From: Wenxinia marina DSM 24838
Lineage (GTDB): Bacteria; Pseudomonadota; Alphaproteobacteria; Rhodobacterales; Rhodobacteraceae
DNA: 64,000 bases
Reading direction: 5' to 3'
NCBI RefSeq assembly: GCF_000379485.1
Contig: NZ_KB902288.1
Coordinates: 124,001-188,000 of the forward strand
The notes under the pieces were generated by a model. The model had not been told where the DNA came from, ran no database searches, and saw nothing but the letters and a program-made list of their open reading frames with translations. Position 1 is the stretch's first letter. Every line of letters starts with the position of its first letter. The translations under genes were made by a program, and so were the position numbers. This document shows positions 35,598-43,448 of this stretch, one piece after another.

Positions 35598-37429
35598 TTG
35601 CCCTTCTTCGGCGCCTTGTCGGCGTTCGCCGTCGCCGGCTCGCTCCGGCGGAAGCCGGACCGGATGTTGCCGAACACATCGGGCTTGTGCCCGTGCAGCC
35701 GCATGATCGTGTACTGCTGCAGGAACGTGATCGTGTTGTTCGCGATCCAGTAGATGACGAGGCCGCTGGCAAAGCTGCCCAGCATGAACATGAAGACCCA
35801 CGGCATCCACGCGAAGATCATCCGCTGCGTCGGATCCGGCGGCGCCGGGTTCAGCTTCTGCTGCAGCCACATCGAGATCCCGAGGAGGATCGGCAGCACG
35901 CCCAGCGAGAAGATGAAGAAGAACGAGGACGGATCCGGCGTGCCGTAGGGGAGCAGGCCGAACAGGTTCAGGATCGAGGACGGGTCGGGCGCGCTGAGGT
36001 CGCGGATCCAGCCGATCCAGGGCGCATGCCGCAGCTCGATCGTGACGAAGATCACCTTGTAGAGCGAGAAGAAGATCGGAATCTGCAGCAGGATCGGCAG
36101 GCAACCCGAGGCCGGGTTCACCTTGTTCTTGCGGTACAGCTCCATCATCCCCTGCTGGAGCTTCTGGCGGTCGTCGCCCGCCTGCTCCTTCAGCTTCTCC
36201 ATCTCGGGCTGGAGTTCCTTCATCCGCGCCATCGAGATGTAGGACTTGCGGGCGAGCGGGAAGAGGACGGTCTTGATCAGCAGGGTCAGGACGATGATCG
36301 ACCAGCCCATGTTGCCGATGAGGCCGTTGAGGAAGTGCAGGACGCGGAAGATCGGCTTGGTCAGGAAGAAGAACAAGCCCCAGTCGATCGAGTCGACGAA
36401 GCCCTGGACGCCGCCTTCCTCGTAGGCGTGGATCGCCTCCCACTCCTTGGCGCCGGCGAACAGCATCGAGGACGCCTCGGCGGTCGCACCCGGCGCCACG
36501 GTCAGCGCCGGCTGGATCGCCTCGGTCTGGTAGACGCCGTTGCCGTAGCGGGCGACCGAGCGGAAGGGCGTGCCCGGCTCTGGGATCAGGGTCGTCATCC
36601 AGTACTTGTCGGTAAAGCCGATCCAGCCGTCGGCGGCGACCTCGGTCCGGCCCTCCTCGACGGCGAAATCCTCGAGATCGTCGTAGTCGATCTCCTCCAG
36701 TTCGCCGTCCGACATCCGCACGACGCCCTCATGCAGGATGAAGAAGGCGTTGCTGTCGGGCAGGCCGTGCCGCGCGACGAGGCCGTAGGGCCGCAGCGAC
36801 AGCTCGGCGTCGGTGGCGTTCTCGACCGACTGGGTGACGGTGAACATGTACCGCTCGTCCACGGCGAAGGTCTTGCGGAAGGTCAGGCCGGCGCCGTTTT
36901 CCCAGACCAGCGTGACGGGGCTGTCCGGCCCCAGCGTCTCGCCGCTCTCGACCTCCCAGACGGTGTTCGGACCGGGCACCTCGCCCGTCCCCTCGCCGCC
37001 GATCCAGCCGTGGAGGGCATAGTACGGCAGCTCGCCGCCCACCGGCGACAGCAGGCGCACGAGGTCGCTCTCGGGGTCCAGCGTCTGGCGGTAGTCGGCG
37101 AGCGACAGGTCGTCGATCCGCCCGCCCTCCAGCGAGATCGAGCCGGTAAGCGCGCCGCTTTCGATGTCGATCCGGGGCGCCTCGGCCACCGCGACCTCGG
37201 TCTGCGGCGAGTCCTGCCCCTCGGCTCCTCCGGCGACCTCTGCCCCCGGCGTCATCGTCCCGTCGGGTCCGATCGTGCCGTCGTTCGGCGCGAGGTCCTC
37301 GACCAGCTCGCCCTCGGGGCCGGTGGTGCCGGGCGCCTGTTCCTCGGGCGGGAACAGCAGGAACCAGGTCAGGATGACCAGGAAGCTCAGCGCCGTGGCG
37401 AGGATGAGGTTCTTGTTCTGATCGTCCAT
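35594..37429 (-). CDS. yidC: Membrane protein insertase YidC
   Basis: A 611-residue insertase of the long Gram-negative form. TM1 is at about 6-25 (NLILATALSFLVILTWFLLF), a large periplasmic domain follows to about 355, and then the five-helix core with GNMGWSIIVLTLLIKTVLFP and the cytoplasmic hairpin MARMKELQPEMEKLKEQ. The late PIFFSLYKVIFVTIELRHAP and WMPWVFMFMLG segments complete the core. It inserts membrane proteins alone or with SecYEG. The usual rnpA and yidD are not directly upstream; a phd/doc module is. Confidence 0.96.
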   Translation of the reverse strand: MDDQNKNLILATALSFLVILTWFLLFPPEEQAPGTTGPEGELVEDLAPNDGTIGPDGTMTPGAEVAGGAEGQDSPQTEVAVAEAPRIDIESGALTGSISLEGGRIDDLSLADYRQTLDPESDLVRLLSPVGGELPYYALHGWIGGEGTGEVPGPNTVWEVESGETLGPDSPVTLVWENGAGLTFRKTFAVDERYMFTVTQSVENATDAELSLRPYGLVARHGLPDSNAFFILHEGVVRMSDGELEEIDYDDLEDFAVEEGRTEVAADGWIGFTDKYWMTTLIPEPGTPFRSVARYGNGVYQTEAIQPALTVAPGATAEASSMLFAGAKEWEAIHAYEEGGVQGFVDSIDWGLFFFLTKPIFRVLHFLNGLIGNMGWSIIVLTLLIKTVLFPLARKSYISMARMKELQPEMEKLKEQAGDDRQKLQQGMMELYRKNKVNPASGCLPILLQIPIFFSLYKVIFVTIELRHAPWIGWIRDLSAPDPSSILNLFGLLPYGTPDPSSFFFIFSLGVLPILLGISMWLQQKLNPAPPDPTQRMIFAWMPWVFMFMLGSFASGLVIYWIANNTITFLQQYTIMRLHGHKPDVFGNIRSGFRRSEPATANADKAPKKGK

Positions 37430-37571
37430 CGCGCGTGGATACCGTCTGTCGGGGAGGGGCGGGATGGCGCCGCTTCAACAGGCCAAGGGGCGAAAGGTCA
37501 AGGGGGCAGGGCGCCGCCGATCACGCCCGCGCTACGCGCGCGAGGGGTGCCGCGGTTCCGGAGCGCCGACG

Positions 37572-37955
37572 TCAGCCCCCGCCCGCTTTCCGCCGGAGCC
37601 TTGCCGCCAGGTCGTCCGGATCCAGTGCTCCCTGTGCCAGCGCCACGATCCGCGGGCCGATGTCGGCGGTGTCGAGCTGCAGCGCCGTGCCGTTCAGTTC
37701 GAGGACGACGACCGCCGCCTCGTAGGCCGCCCGCTTGTTCGCGTCGTTGAAGAAATGCCCGCGGGCGATCGCATCCGCATAGGCGGCCGCAAGGTCGAAC
37801 ACGTCGCCGATCATGCCGTAGGCGAGCCGGTTATCGACGCGCGCGAGGGCGCTCTCGAGCGACTCGTCGCGCGCACGACCCGGAAGCTCGCTCTCGTTCA
37901 GGACCGCGTCGTGAATCGCCTCCACCACCTCGGCCGATAGCAGTCGCCAGGTCAT
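37572..37955 (-). CDS. doc: Doc-type toxin (Fic/Doc family)
   Basis: A 127-residue Fic-fold protein with the motif HFFNDANKR at 67-75. P1 phage Doc has HIFNDANKR at nearly the same place and similar length. Doc phosphorylates elongation factor Tu with ATP, stopping translation; the ANKR rather than GNxR form indicates kinase-type Doc rather than AMP-transferase Fic. It overlaps the antitoxin stop by ATGA, so it is made only with the antitoxin. The motif is intact, so the toxin is probably active. Confidence 0.92.
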   Translation of the reverse strand: MTWRLLSAEVVEAIHDAVLNESELPGRARDESLESALARVDNRLAYGMIGDVFDLAAAYADAIARGHFFNDANKRAAYEAAVVVLELNGTALQLDTADIGPRIVALAQGALDPDDLAARLRRKAGGG

Positions 37956-38200
37956 TTGTCCTTGAGCCAGTCAAGCACCGGCTGATCGATCTCGCGCCTC
38001 CGTGCGAGGACGTCCGAGACCTCCTCCCTCGTCGCGTACCGCATCTCCTCCTCCGGCACCGCCTCCGCCGGGACGAAGTACCCGACCAGGCGCGAGTTCT
38101 TCAGCACCGCCACCGGCTTGCCGCCGGCGCGGTCGAGGACCTTCTGCGGATCCCGCATCTCGGTCATGCTGGCGATCTGGTTGGTGAGCAGACGGGTCAT
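37952..38200 (-). CDS. phd: Phd/YefM-type antitoxin
   Basis: An 82-residue protein: TRLLTNQIASMTEMRDPQKV, then GKPVAVLKNSRLVGYFVPAE, and a charged helical tail. This is the Phd/YefM layout: N-terminal DNA-binding dimer and C-terminal toxin-neutralising tail. The start at 38200 has AGGAGG upstream. It precedes doc in one operon and should repress it; a promoter with flanking TGCGCA hexamers lies just upstream. Confidence 0.85.
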   Translation of the reverse strand: MTRLLTNQIASMTEMRDPQKVLDRAGGKPVAVLKNSRLVGYFVPAEAVPEEEMRYATREEVSDVLARRREIDQPVLDWLKDK

Positions 38201-38216
38201 CGGATGCCTCCTGTGC

Positions 38217-38253
38217 TGCGCATTACAATAGTCACTCCACTGCGCACGAGCAA
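38217..38253 (-). promoter_or_regulatory. Candidate phd-doc promoter with flanking TGCGCA operator half-sites
   Basis: On the minus strand TTGCTC (38253-38248) and TATTGT (38230-38225) are 17 bases apart. The palindromic hexamer TGCGCA occurs at 38217-38222 and 38241-38246, on either side of the -10, 24 bases apart. This is a suitable place for autorepression by the antitoxin. Confidence 0.55.
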
Positions 38254-38331
38254 TCCGCCGCACCCGCGCCCGGCCCCTTTCCGCCCCGCCTCGCTTGCGG
38301 TATCTGACGCCGATCCAAAGGGGCCCCTCGC

Positions 38332-40131
38332 ATGACCGACCTCTCGCGCATCCGCAACTTCTCGATCGTGGCGCACATCGACCACGGCAAGTCGACGCTC
38401 GCCGACCGGCTGATCCAGCTGACCGGCACCGTGGCCGAGCGGGACATGAAGGCGCAGCTTCTCGACGCGATGGACATCGAGCGCGAGCGGGGGATCACCA
38501 TCAAGGCGAACTCCGTCCGCATCGACTACCCCGCGCAGGACGGGCAGACCTACGTCCTCAATCTCATCGACACGCCCGGCCACGTCGACTTCGCCTACGA
38601 GGTCTCGCGCTCCATGCGCGCGGTCGAGGGGTCGCTCCTCGTGGTGGACGCCACGCAGGGGGTCGAGGCGCAGACCCTCGCCAACGTCTACCAGGCGATC
38701 GACGCGGGCCACGAGATCGTGCCCGTCCTCAACAAGATCGACCTCCCCGCGGCTGAGCCGGCCCGCATCCGCGAGCAGATCGAGGACGTGATCGGCATCG
38801 AGGCGCACGACGCCATCGAGATCAGCGCCAAGACGGGCCTCGGCATCCCCGACGTGCTGGAGGCGATCGTGCAGCGCCTGCCGGCGCCCAAGGGCGACCG
38901 CGACGCGCCGCTCAAGGCGATGCTGGTGGACAGCTGGTACGACAGCTACCTCGGCGTCGTCGTGCTGATCCGCGTCATGGACGGCGTCATCCGCAAGGGC
39001 GACACGATCCGCATGATGAAGACGCAGGCGACCTACAAGCTGGACACGCTTGCCGTCCTCAAGCCCGCCATGACCCAGATCGACGAACTGGGCCCCGGCG
39101 AGATCGGCGTCTTCACCGCGTCGATCAAGCAGGTCCGCGACACCCGCGTCGGCGACACGATCACCCATGAGAAGAAGCAGACCGCCACCGCGCTGCCCGG
39201 CTTCAAGCCGTCGGTGCCGGTCGTCTTCTGCGGCCTCTTCCCCGTCGACGCCAACGACTTCGAGGACCTGCGCGACGCGATCGAGAAGCTCGCCCTCAAC
39301 GACGCCTCCTTCACCTATGAGATGGAGACCTCGGCCGCCCTGGGCTTCGGCTTCCGCTGCGGTTTTCTCGGCCTCCTCCACCTGGAAGTCGTCCGCGACC
39401 GGCTGGAGCGCGAGTACGACATCGACCTCATCACCACCGCGCCGTCGGTGGTCTATCGCCTGCACCTCAAGTCCGGCGAGGTGAAGGAGCTGCACAACCC
39501 CGCCGACATGCCCGACCTGACCCTCGTCAGCCATATCGAGGAGCCGCGGATCAAGGCGACGATCATGGTCCCCGACGACTACCTCGGGGACGTGCTGAAG
39601 CTCTGCCAGGACCGCCGCGGCATCCAGGCCGACCTGACCTACGCCGGCACCCGGCCCCTCGTCGTCTACGACCTCCCCCTCAACGAAGTGGTGTTCGACT
39701 TCTACGATAGGCTGAAATCGGTAACGAAGGGTTACGCGAGCTTCGACTACCAGCTGACGGGCTATCGCGAGGACAACCTCGTGAAGATGCAGATCCTGGT
39801 GAACGACGAGCCGGTCGACGCCCTGTCCATGATGGTCCACCGCGACCGGGCCGAGATGCGCGGCCGCGCCATGGTCGAGAAGCTCAAGGACCTGATCCCC
39901 CGCCACATGTTCAAGATCCCGATCCAGGCGGCCATCGGCGGCAAGGTCATCGCGCGCGAGACTTTGTCGGCGCTGCGCAAGGACGTGACGGCGAAGTGCT
40001 ACGGCGGCGACGCCACGCGGAAGCGCAAGTTGCTCGACAAGCAGAAAGCGGGCAAGAAGAAGATGCGCCAGTTCGGGAAGGTGGAGATCCCGCAGGAGGC
40101 GTTTATTTCGGCGCTGAAGATGGATGGGTGA
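38332..40131 (+). CDS. lepA: Elongation factor 4 (LepA)
   Basis: A 599-residue translational GTPase. It has G1 AHIDHGKST near 13-21, the switch with [16 protein letters not shown]3 DTPGHVDF and G4 NKID. The C-terminal domain specific to LepA includes [25 protein letters not shown] and the final [25 protein letters not shown]. It acts on stalled or misassembled ribosomes. The XRE gene starts nine bases after its stop, so they may be transcribed together although their base composition differs. Confidence 0.97.
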   Translation: MTDLSRIRNFSIVAHIDHGKSTLADRLIQLTGTVAERDMKAQLLDAMDIERERGITIKANSVRIDYPAQDGQTYVLNLIDTPGHVDFAYEVSRSMRAVEGSLLVVDATQGVEAQTLANVYQAIDAGHEIVPVLNKIDLPAAEPARIREQIEDVIGIEAHDAIEISAKTGLGIPDVLEAIVQRLPAPKGDRDAPLKAMLVDSWYDSYLGVVVLIRVMDGVIRKGDTIRMMKTQATYKLDTLAVLKPAMTQIDELGPGEIGVFTASIKQVRDTRVGDTITHEKKQTATALPGFKPSVPVVFCGLFPVDANDFEDLRDAIEKLALNDASFTYEMETSAALGFGFRCGFLGLLHLEVVRDRLEREYDIDLITTAPSVVYRLHLKSGEVKELHNPADMPDLTLVSHIEEPRIKATIMVPDDYLGDVLKLCQDRRGIQADLTYAGTRPLVVYDLPLNEVVFDFYDRLKSVTKGYASFDYQLTGYREDNLVKMQILVNDEPVDALSMMVHRDRAEMRGRAMVEKLKDLIPRHMFKIPIQAAIGGKVIARETLSALRKDVTAKCYGGDATRKRKLLDKQKAGKKKMRQFGKVEIPQEAFISALKMDG

Positions 40132-40140
40132 GGGTTTAGA

Positions 40141-41313
40141 ATGAATCGCGACTCATTCTCCGTCGAGCTAAGGGACTTCCGGCAGGGCGCAGGGCTAACT
40201 CGAAAAGACCTTGCGAGCATACTGGGCGTGAGCGATTACACGGTCCGCTCCTGGGAAAACGGTAAATCCAATCCCCAAAGCAGCACGCTTTGGGCTGTTC
40301 TTGATCGGTTGTCAGGTCCACGCCAGCGTGTTTCGTTTCGTCGAGTGGAGCTAGAGCCTCTGCGTCGCATTATTGAGGACTACGCGCGATCTATGGACCT
40401 TTCGCCGGTCGAAAGCGTTCATACTAAACTCCTGCGAATAGAGAGAACGCTGTCGAGCACAGTCCTAAAGGCTGCGCAGACCGACTTTCGATTTGAACCC
40501 GATACCGGCATTTTGCGGCCGATACCCTTTTTGTCGGACCTCGAGCTTTTCGACTCAGCTAACAAGGCTAGGGTGAGGGAAATCCTAGAAGATGCCGCCG
40601 ATTCGGCAGAGGAAATTTCGGAAAGACTGGAGGGGTCGAATTTAGAGCAACGGTACTTTAGAAAAGCTTTTATTAGTTATCATTCTCAGTGTAAGCGACG
40701 CGAGCCAAATCCGAGGATTCTAGAAAGAAAAGGTAGTTTGATTCGGTACGTCTTTTCGAATGAAAACATTGATCAAGCCCTCAACTCGTATTTGATGAAG
40801 GAAATAAGTCAGTTTCTCACCATACATGACGAACTGATGCGGGGCTTGTTCGGTCAGATTCTCCACGAAACCCGTGAGATCAAGGCGGACAAAGTTTCCG
40901 AGAGGGAGATTTTCGACACCCCCGGGAGGTTTAAATCAGCGGCGCAGCAACTTGACGGCATCGCCAGTCGCGAAGAAGTGAACGGCGCTTACTCAGCCGG
41001 TATCGACCCGCAGATAGTCGATCTCGTGAGCGACATTGCGCTTGAGGCTGACGAATTGGCTGCTGGGGTTAGGAGTTCAAACGATCCGAGTACGCGACAG
41101 CTGCGGATGGCGAGGCTCAAGACTACAGTCTTCCACGGAGCGATCTTGCTTGGCAGGCTTATCTACAGGGTCGGGGGGGCAGCGCTATCTCATGTGGGGT
41201 CTGTCGCTTCAATTATTGGTGTTATTGAAATTGCCCATCCGGGAACGGTTCGAGCAGCCTACGAATTACTCCGGGCCGTAGTTCCCGATTTGCCTCCAAT
41301 TCCACCGATCTAA
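40141..41313 (+). CDS. XRE-family HTH protein with large unknown C-terminal region, foreign composition
   Basis: A 390-residue protein. Residues 7-60 are an XRE/Cro helix-turn-helix (LRDFRQGAGLTRKDLASIL, then VSDYTVRSWENGKSNPQ). The next 280 residues are charged and largely helical, with no motif I know. The end has a hydrophobic stretch (about 337-365: AILLGRLIYRVGGAALSHVG and on) that could be a membrane or packing helix. The codon use is unlike its neighbours: many A/T-ending codons and visibly lower GC from about 40131 to 41345. That points to recent transfer. GAGGG precedes the ATG. The function is unknown; a regulator or a defence/toxin effector with an HTH front end are both possible. 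Confidence 0.75.
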   Translation: MNRDSFSVELRDFRQGAGLTRKDLASILGVSDYTVRSWENGKSNPQSSTLWAVLDRLSGPRQRVSFRRVELEPLRRIIEDYARSMDLSPVESVHTKLLRIERTLSSTVLKAAQTDFRFEPDTGILRPIPFLSDLELFDSANKARVREILEDAADSAEEISERLEGSNLEQRYFRKAFISYHSQCKRREPNPRILERKGSLIRYVFSNENIDQALNSYLMKEISQFLTIHDELMRGLFGQILHETREIKADKVSEREIFDTPGRFKSAAQQLDGIASREEVNGAYSAGIDPQIVDLVSDIALEADELAAGVRSSNDPSTRQLRMARLKTTVFHGAILLGRLIYRVGGAALSHVGSVASIIGVIEIAHPGTVRAAYELLRAVVPDLPPIPPI

Positions 41314-41332
41314 GCTTGTTGGATCTATGAGT

Positions 41333-41590
41333 TCAGTGATCAATAGATTGGCTAGTGGGAACTGTTGACCGTTTCAGTTCCCCCGCCAGCAGCCCCGGCA
41401 CCGAGATGTCCTCGTCCAGCACCTCCCAGTGCAGGCCGAACGGGCTGATCTCCACCGCCTCCCGCTGATCCGGAGAGGCGGCGAGCAACCGGGGGAACCA
41501 GGCCAGCGGCACGCCCAGCGTCCGGCCGTCCGACAGGGCCACCCACATCGAGTCGGCGTCGAACCGCACGCTATCCGCCGAAATGCTCAT
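41333..41590 (-). CDS. DUF2442-family protein
   Basis: An 85-residue protein with VRFDADSMWVALSDGRTLGV, then PLAWFPRLLAASPDQRE and FGLHWEVLDEDISVPGLL. This is the DUF2442 pattern. The start codon lies inside the end of the DUF4160 gene (20-base overlap), so both are one transcript. The pair is widespread in mobile regions and often listed as a possible toxin-antitoxin-like module, without proof. Its last codons run into the AT-rich edge beside the XRE gene. Confidence 0.85.
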   Translation of the reverse strand: MSISADSVRFDADSMWVALSDGRTLGVPLAWFPRLLAASPDQREAVEISPFGLHWEVLDEDISVPGLLAGELKRSTVPTSQSIDH

Positions 41591-41813
41591 GCCACGCCCT
41601 TTCGATCTCGTCCGCCCGCTCCGCCACGATCCCTGCAATCTCGCGCAGCGACCGGGCATCCAGTCCAGCGCTCCGCGCGACCTGCACCGGCCGCACCCAG
41701 AGCTTCGCCTCGCCGCCGCCCCGCGCCACATGAACATGCACCGGCTCCCTCGGATGGCCCTCGTTCGAGTAGAAGAAGAACCGGAAGCCGGCATGACGGA
41801 AAATTGTCGGCAT
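41571..41813 (-). CDS. DUF4160-family protein
   Basis: An 80-residue protein opening MPTIFRHAGFRFFFYSNEGH and followed by REPVHVHVARGGGEAKLWV. Those blocks define DUF4160. It is first of a two-gene unit with DUF2442. No function is established. Confidence 0.88.
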   Translation of the reverse strand: MPTIFRHAGFRFFFYSNEGHPREPVHVHVARGGGEAKLWVRPVQVARSAGLDARSLREIAGIVAERADEIERAWHEHFGG

Positions 41814-41878
41814 GCGCAAAGATAGCGAGAATGGCTGTCGATTTCCACGTCCTTCCGCCGCGACGGAACCCGCACCGC

Positions 41879-42056
41879 CGTCCGTATCAGCTCCGTCCCC
41901 AACCGGAGCCGCCCCATCCGCACCCTTTCCGCCCTCTTCCTCGCCGTCGCCGGGGGCCTGTCCCTCGCCGTATTCCTGACCTCCGCCAGATTCGCGGACG
42001 TCGCTCCGGTCTGCGCCCTCGCGCTGCAGCCCTAGCGGAACCCCACCTTCCGTACC
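41879..42056 (+). repeat. Direct repeat copy 1, with a start-less relic of a micro-ORF
   Basis: This stretch is nearly identical to 42401-42575, 522 bases downstream. It covers a Shine-Dalgarno (CCGGAG), a 39-codon frame at 41916-42035 in which the start is ATC, and remains of the glycosyltransferase 3' end (the VRKVGFR codons on the minus strand). It is a decayed duplicate of copy 2. Confidence 0.85.
41916..42035 (+). pseudogene. Start-codon-less copy of the 38-residue membrane micro-protein
   Basis: The frame reads like the intact copy at 42438-42554 (RTLSALFLAVAGGLSLAVFL) but the ATG is ATC, one codon is inserted near the end, and there are several substitutions (R for S after TSA, P for S). 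It cannot be started normally. It is evidence of a past tandem duplication. Confidence 0.7.
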
Positions 42057-42117
42057 CCGTCTGCCGGAACCGGCCGGGCCGGGCGGCCGTTCCTCCGTCA
42101 GAAAAGGAGGTCCGTCC

Positions 42118-42378
42118 ATGTTCCGTATGTCCGTCTTCCTGCACATGATCTGGGGCGCCGCGCTGACCGGGACGGCGCTGATCGTCGTGCTCGTGCTCGG
42201 CTGGTATTCCTGGCAGGCGATCGCGCTCGCCGTCGCCGTCGGGCTGGTGCTGACGATCCCCGCGAGCCTCGTCACCGCCCGCTGGATCAAGCGCGACGAT
42301 CCGTTCTGGAACGAGGAGCGGAACCGCCCCCGCCGCGGCGTCGTCCGCGCGCCGCCGAACGGGATGCCCGACGCCTGA
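42118..42378 (+). CDS. Small membrane protein, two helices, unknown function
   Basis: An 86-residue protein with two predicted membrane helices at about 9-27 (HMIWGAALTGTALIVVLVL) and 33-53 (AIALAVAVGLVLTIPASLV), then a basic cytoplasmic tail (ARWIKRDDPFWNEERNRP). The strong AAAGGAGG upstream supports translation. It lies between the two direct-repeat copies. I do not recognise a family. Confidence 0.75.
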   Translation: MFRMSVFLHMIWGAALTGTALIVVLVLGWYSWQAIALAVAVGLVLTIPASLVTARWIKRDDPFWNEERNRPRRGVVRAPPNGMPDA

Positions 42379-42400
42379 CGTCCGACGGAGGGCGCGCGCT

Positions 42401-42575
42401 CGTCCGTATCAGCTCCGTCCCCGACCGGAGCCGTCCGATGCGCACCCTTTCCGCCCTGTTCCTCGCCGTCGCCGGGGGCCTGTCCCTCGCCGTGTTCCTG
42501 ACCTCCGCCAGCTTCGCGGATGTCGTTTCGGCCTGTGCGCTCGCGCTGCCCTAGCGGAACCCCACCTTCCGCACC
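42401..42575 (+). repeat. Direct repeat copy 2, containing the intact micro-ORF and the glycosyltransferase 3' end
   Basis: The parent-like copy of the duplication. Its right end continues into the glycosyltransferase gene, so copy 1 carries a fragment of that gene and not the reverse. Confidence 0.85.
42438..42554 (+). CDS. 38-residue single-pass membrane micro-protein
   Basis: The frame reads MRTLSALFLAVAGGLSLAVF and ends SFADVVSACALALP. It is one hydrophobic helix with an N-terminal Arg, followed by a possible cleavage site (SFA-DV), so it could be a membrane anchor or a tiny exported peptide. GGAG stands seven bases before the ATG. Its stop overlaps the glycosyltransferase stop on the other strand. 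Function unknown; coding status is likely but not certain. Confidence 0.5.
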   Translation: MRTLSALFLAVAGGLSLAVFLTSASFADVVSACALALP

Positions 42576-43309
42576 CGCGCCCCGCCCGCCAGCGCGCGCA
42601 GCATGCCCGGCGCTTGCGCCGCCTCGTACCAGCCGCGCGTCAGCTTCGTCCGCGGCGTCCCCTTGCGCCGGGACGGGGCGATGTCCGAGGCGTCGGTGCG
42701 CGGCTGGCGGGCGGGTGCGGGGTCGACCAGGCCGAAGGGCAGGCCGAGGCTGCCGCGGCGGCGGCGCGGGTAGAAGAGGTAGTGGTCCACCGGCACGTCG
42801 CACGCCGCCAGCCCCGCCAGCGCCGCCCGCGCCCCCGCGGCCGAGATCATGTAGGCCGCCGCGTCGGTCGCCAGCTGGTGCGCCCGGCGCAGCACCCGGC
42901 CGTCGCCGCACTCCATCAGCGCCGGGCCGCAGAGCATGCCGAGGGGCAGGGTGCCGCCCGCCTCCAGCTTCACCAGCGGCAGGGCGGGGTCCGCTTCTGC
43001 CAGCGCCTCGACCACCGCGCCGGTGTCGGGCGCCAGCTCGGCATCGTCCTCCAGGATCAGCGCCCAGGGCGCGCCGCTCTCCACCACCCGCGCCCAGGCA
43101 GCGGCGTGGGAGGCGGTGCAGGCCAGCGCCGGGCGCGGCACCGGGCCGAGCGGGCCGCCGGGGGCGATCGGGTGCACCGGCGCCGCGGGGTCGGCGGCGT
43201 CCACCGCCTCGACCCGGCGGACCGCCAGCCCCGCCGCGGCGGCGTGGTCCTCGATCCGCGCCCAGCGGTCGGGCCGGCGGGCGAGGTTGATGCAGAAGGT
43301 CGGCGTCAT
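42551..43309 (-). CDS. Glycosyltransferase family 25 (LPS/LOS biosynthesis)
   Basis: A 252-residue protein with the family-25 opening PTFCINLARRPDRWARIEDH, SHAAAWARVVESGAPWALIL, and the metal-binding EDDAEL near 85. The middle has VKLEAGG and AYMISAAGARAAL. The family transfers galactose or similar sugars onto lipooligosaccharide. No membrane helix is seen, so it should be cytoplasmic or peripheral. The start MTPTF is the first Met of the conserved domain. Confidence 0.87.
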   Translation of the reverse strand: MTPTFCINLARRPDRWARIEDHAAAAGLAVRRVEAVDAADPAAPVHPIAPGGPLGPVPRPALACTASHAAAWARVVESGAPWALILEDDAELAPDTGAVVEALAEADPALPLVKLEAGGTLPLGMLCGPALMECGDGRVLRRAHQLATDAAAYMISAAGARAALAGLAACDVPVDHYLFYPRRRRGSLGLPFGLVDPAPARQPRTDASDIAPSRRKGTPRTKLTRGWYEAAQAPGMLRALAGGARVRKVGFR

Positions 43310-43448
43310 CGGGGTCTCCGCGGCTGGCGCCCTGTGCGTCGCATCCGCGGTGCGGGCTGGCAAGACGCGGGGCCTCCTGCGACACCGCCGGGCTTGCGAG
43401 GCGGCCCGGCGGGGCGGCATACAGGCGACGGGAGAGAGGGAGGGACGG

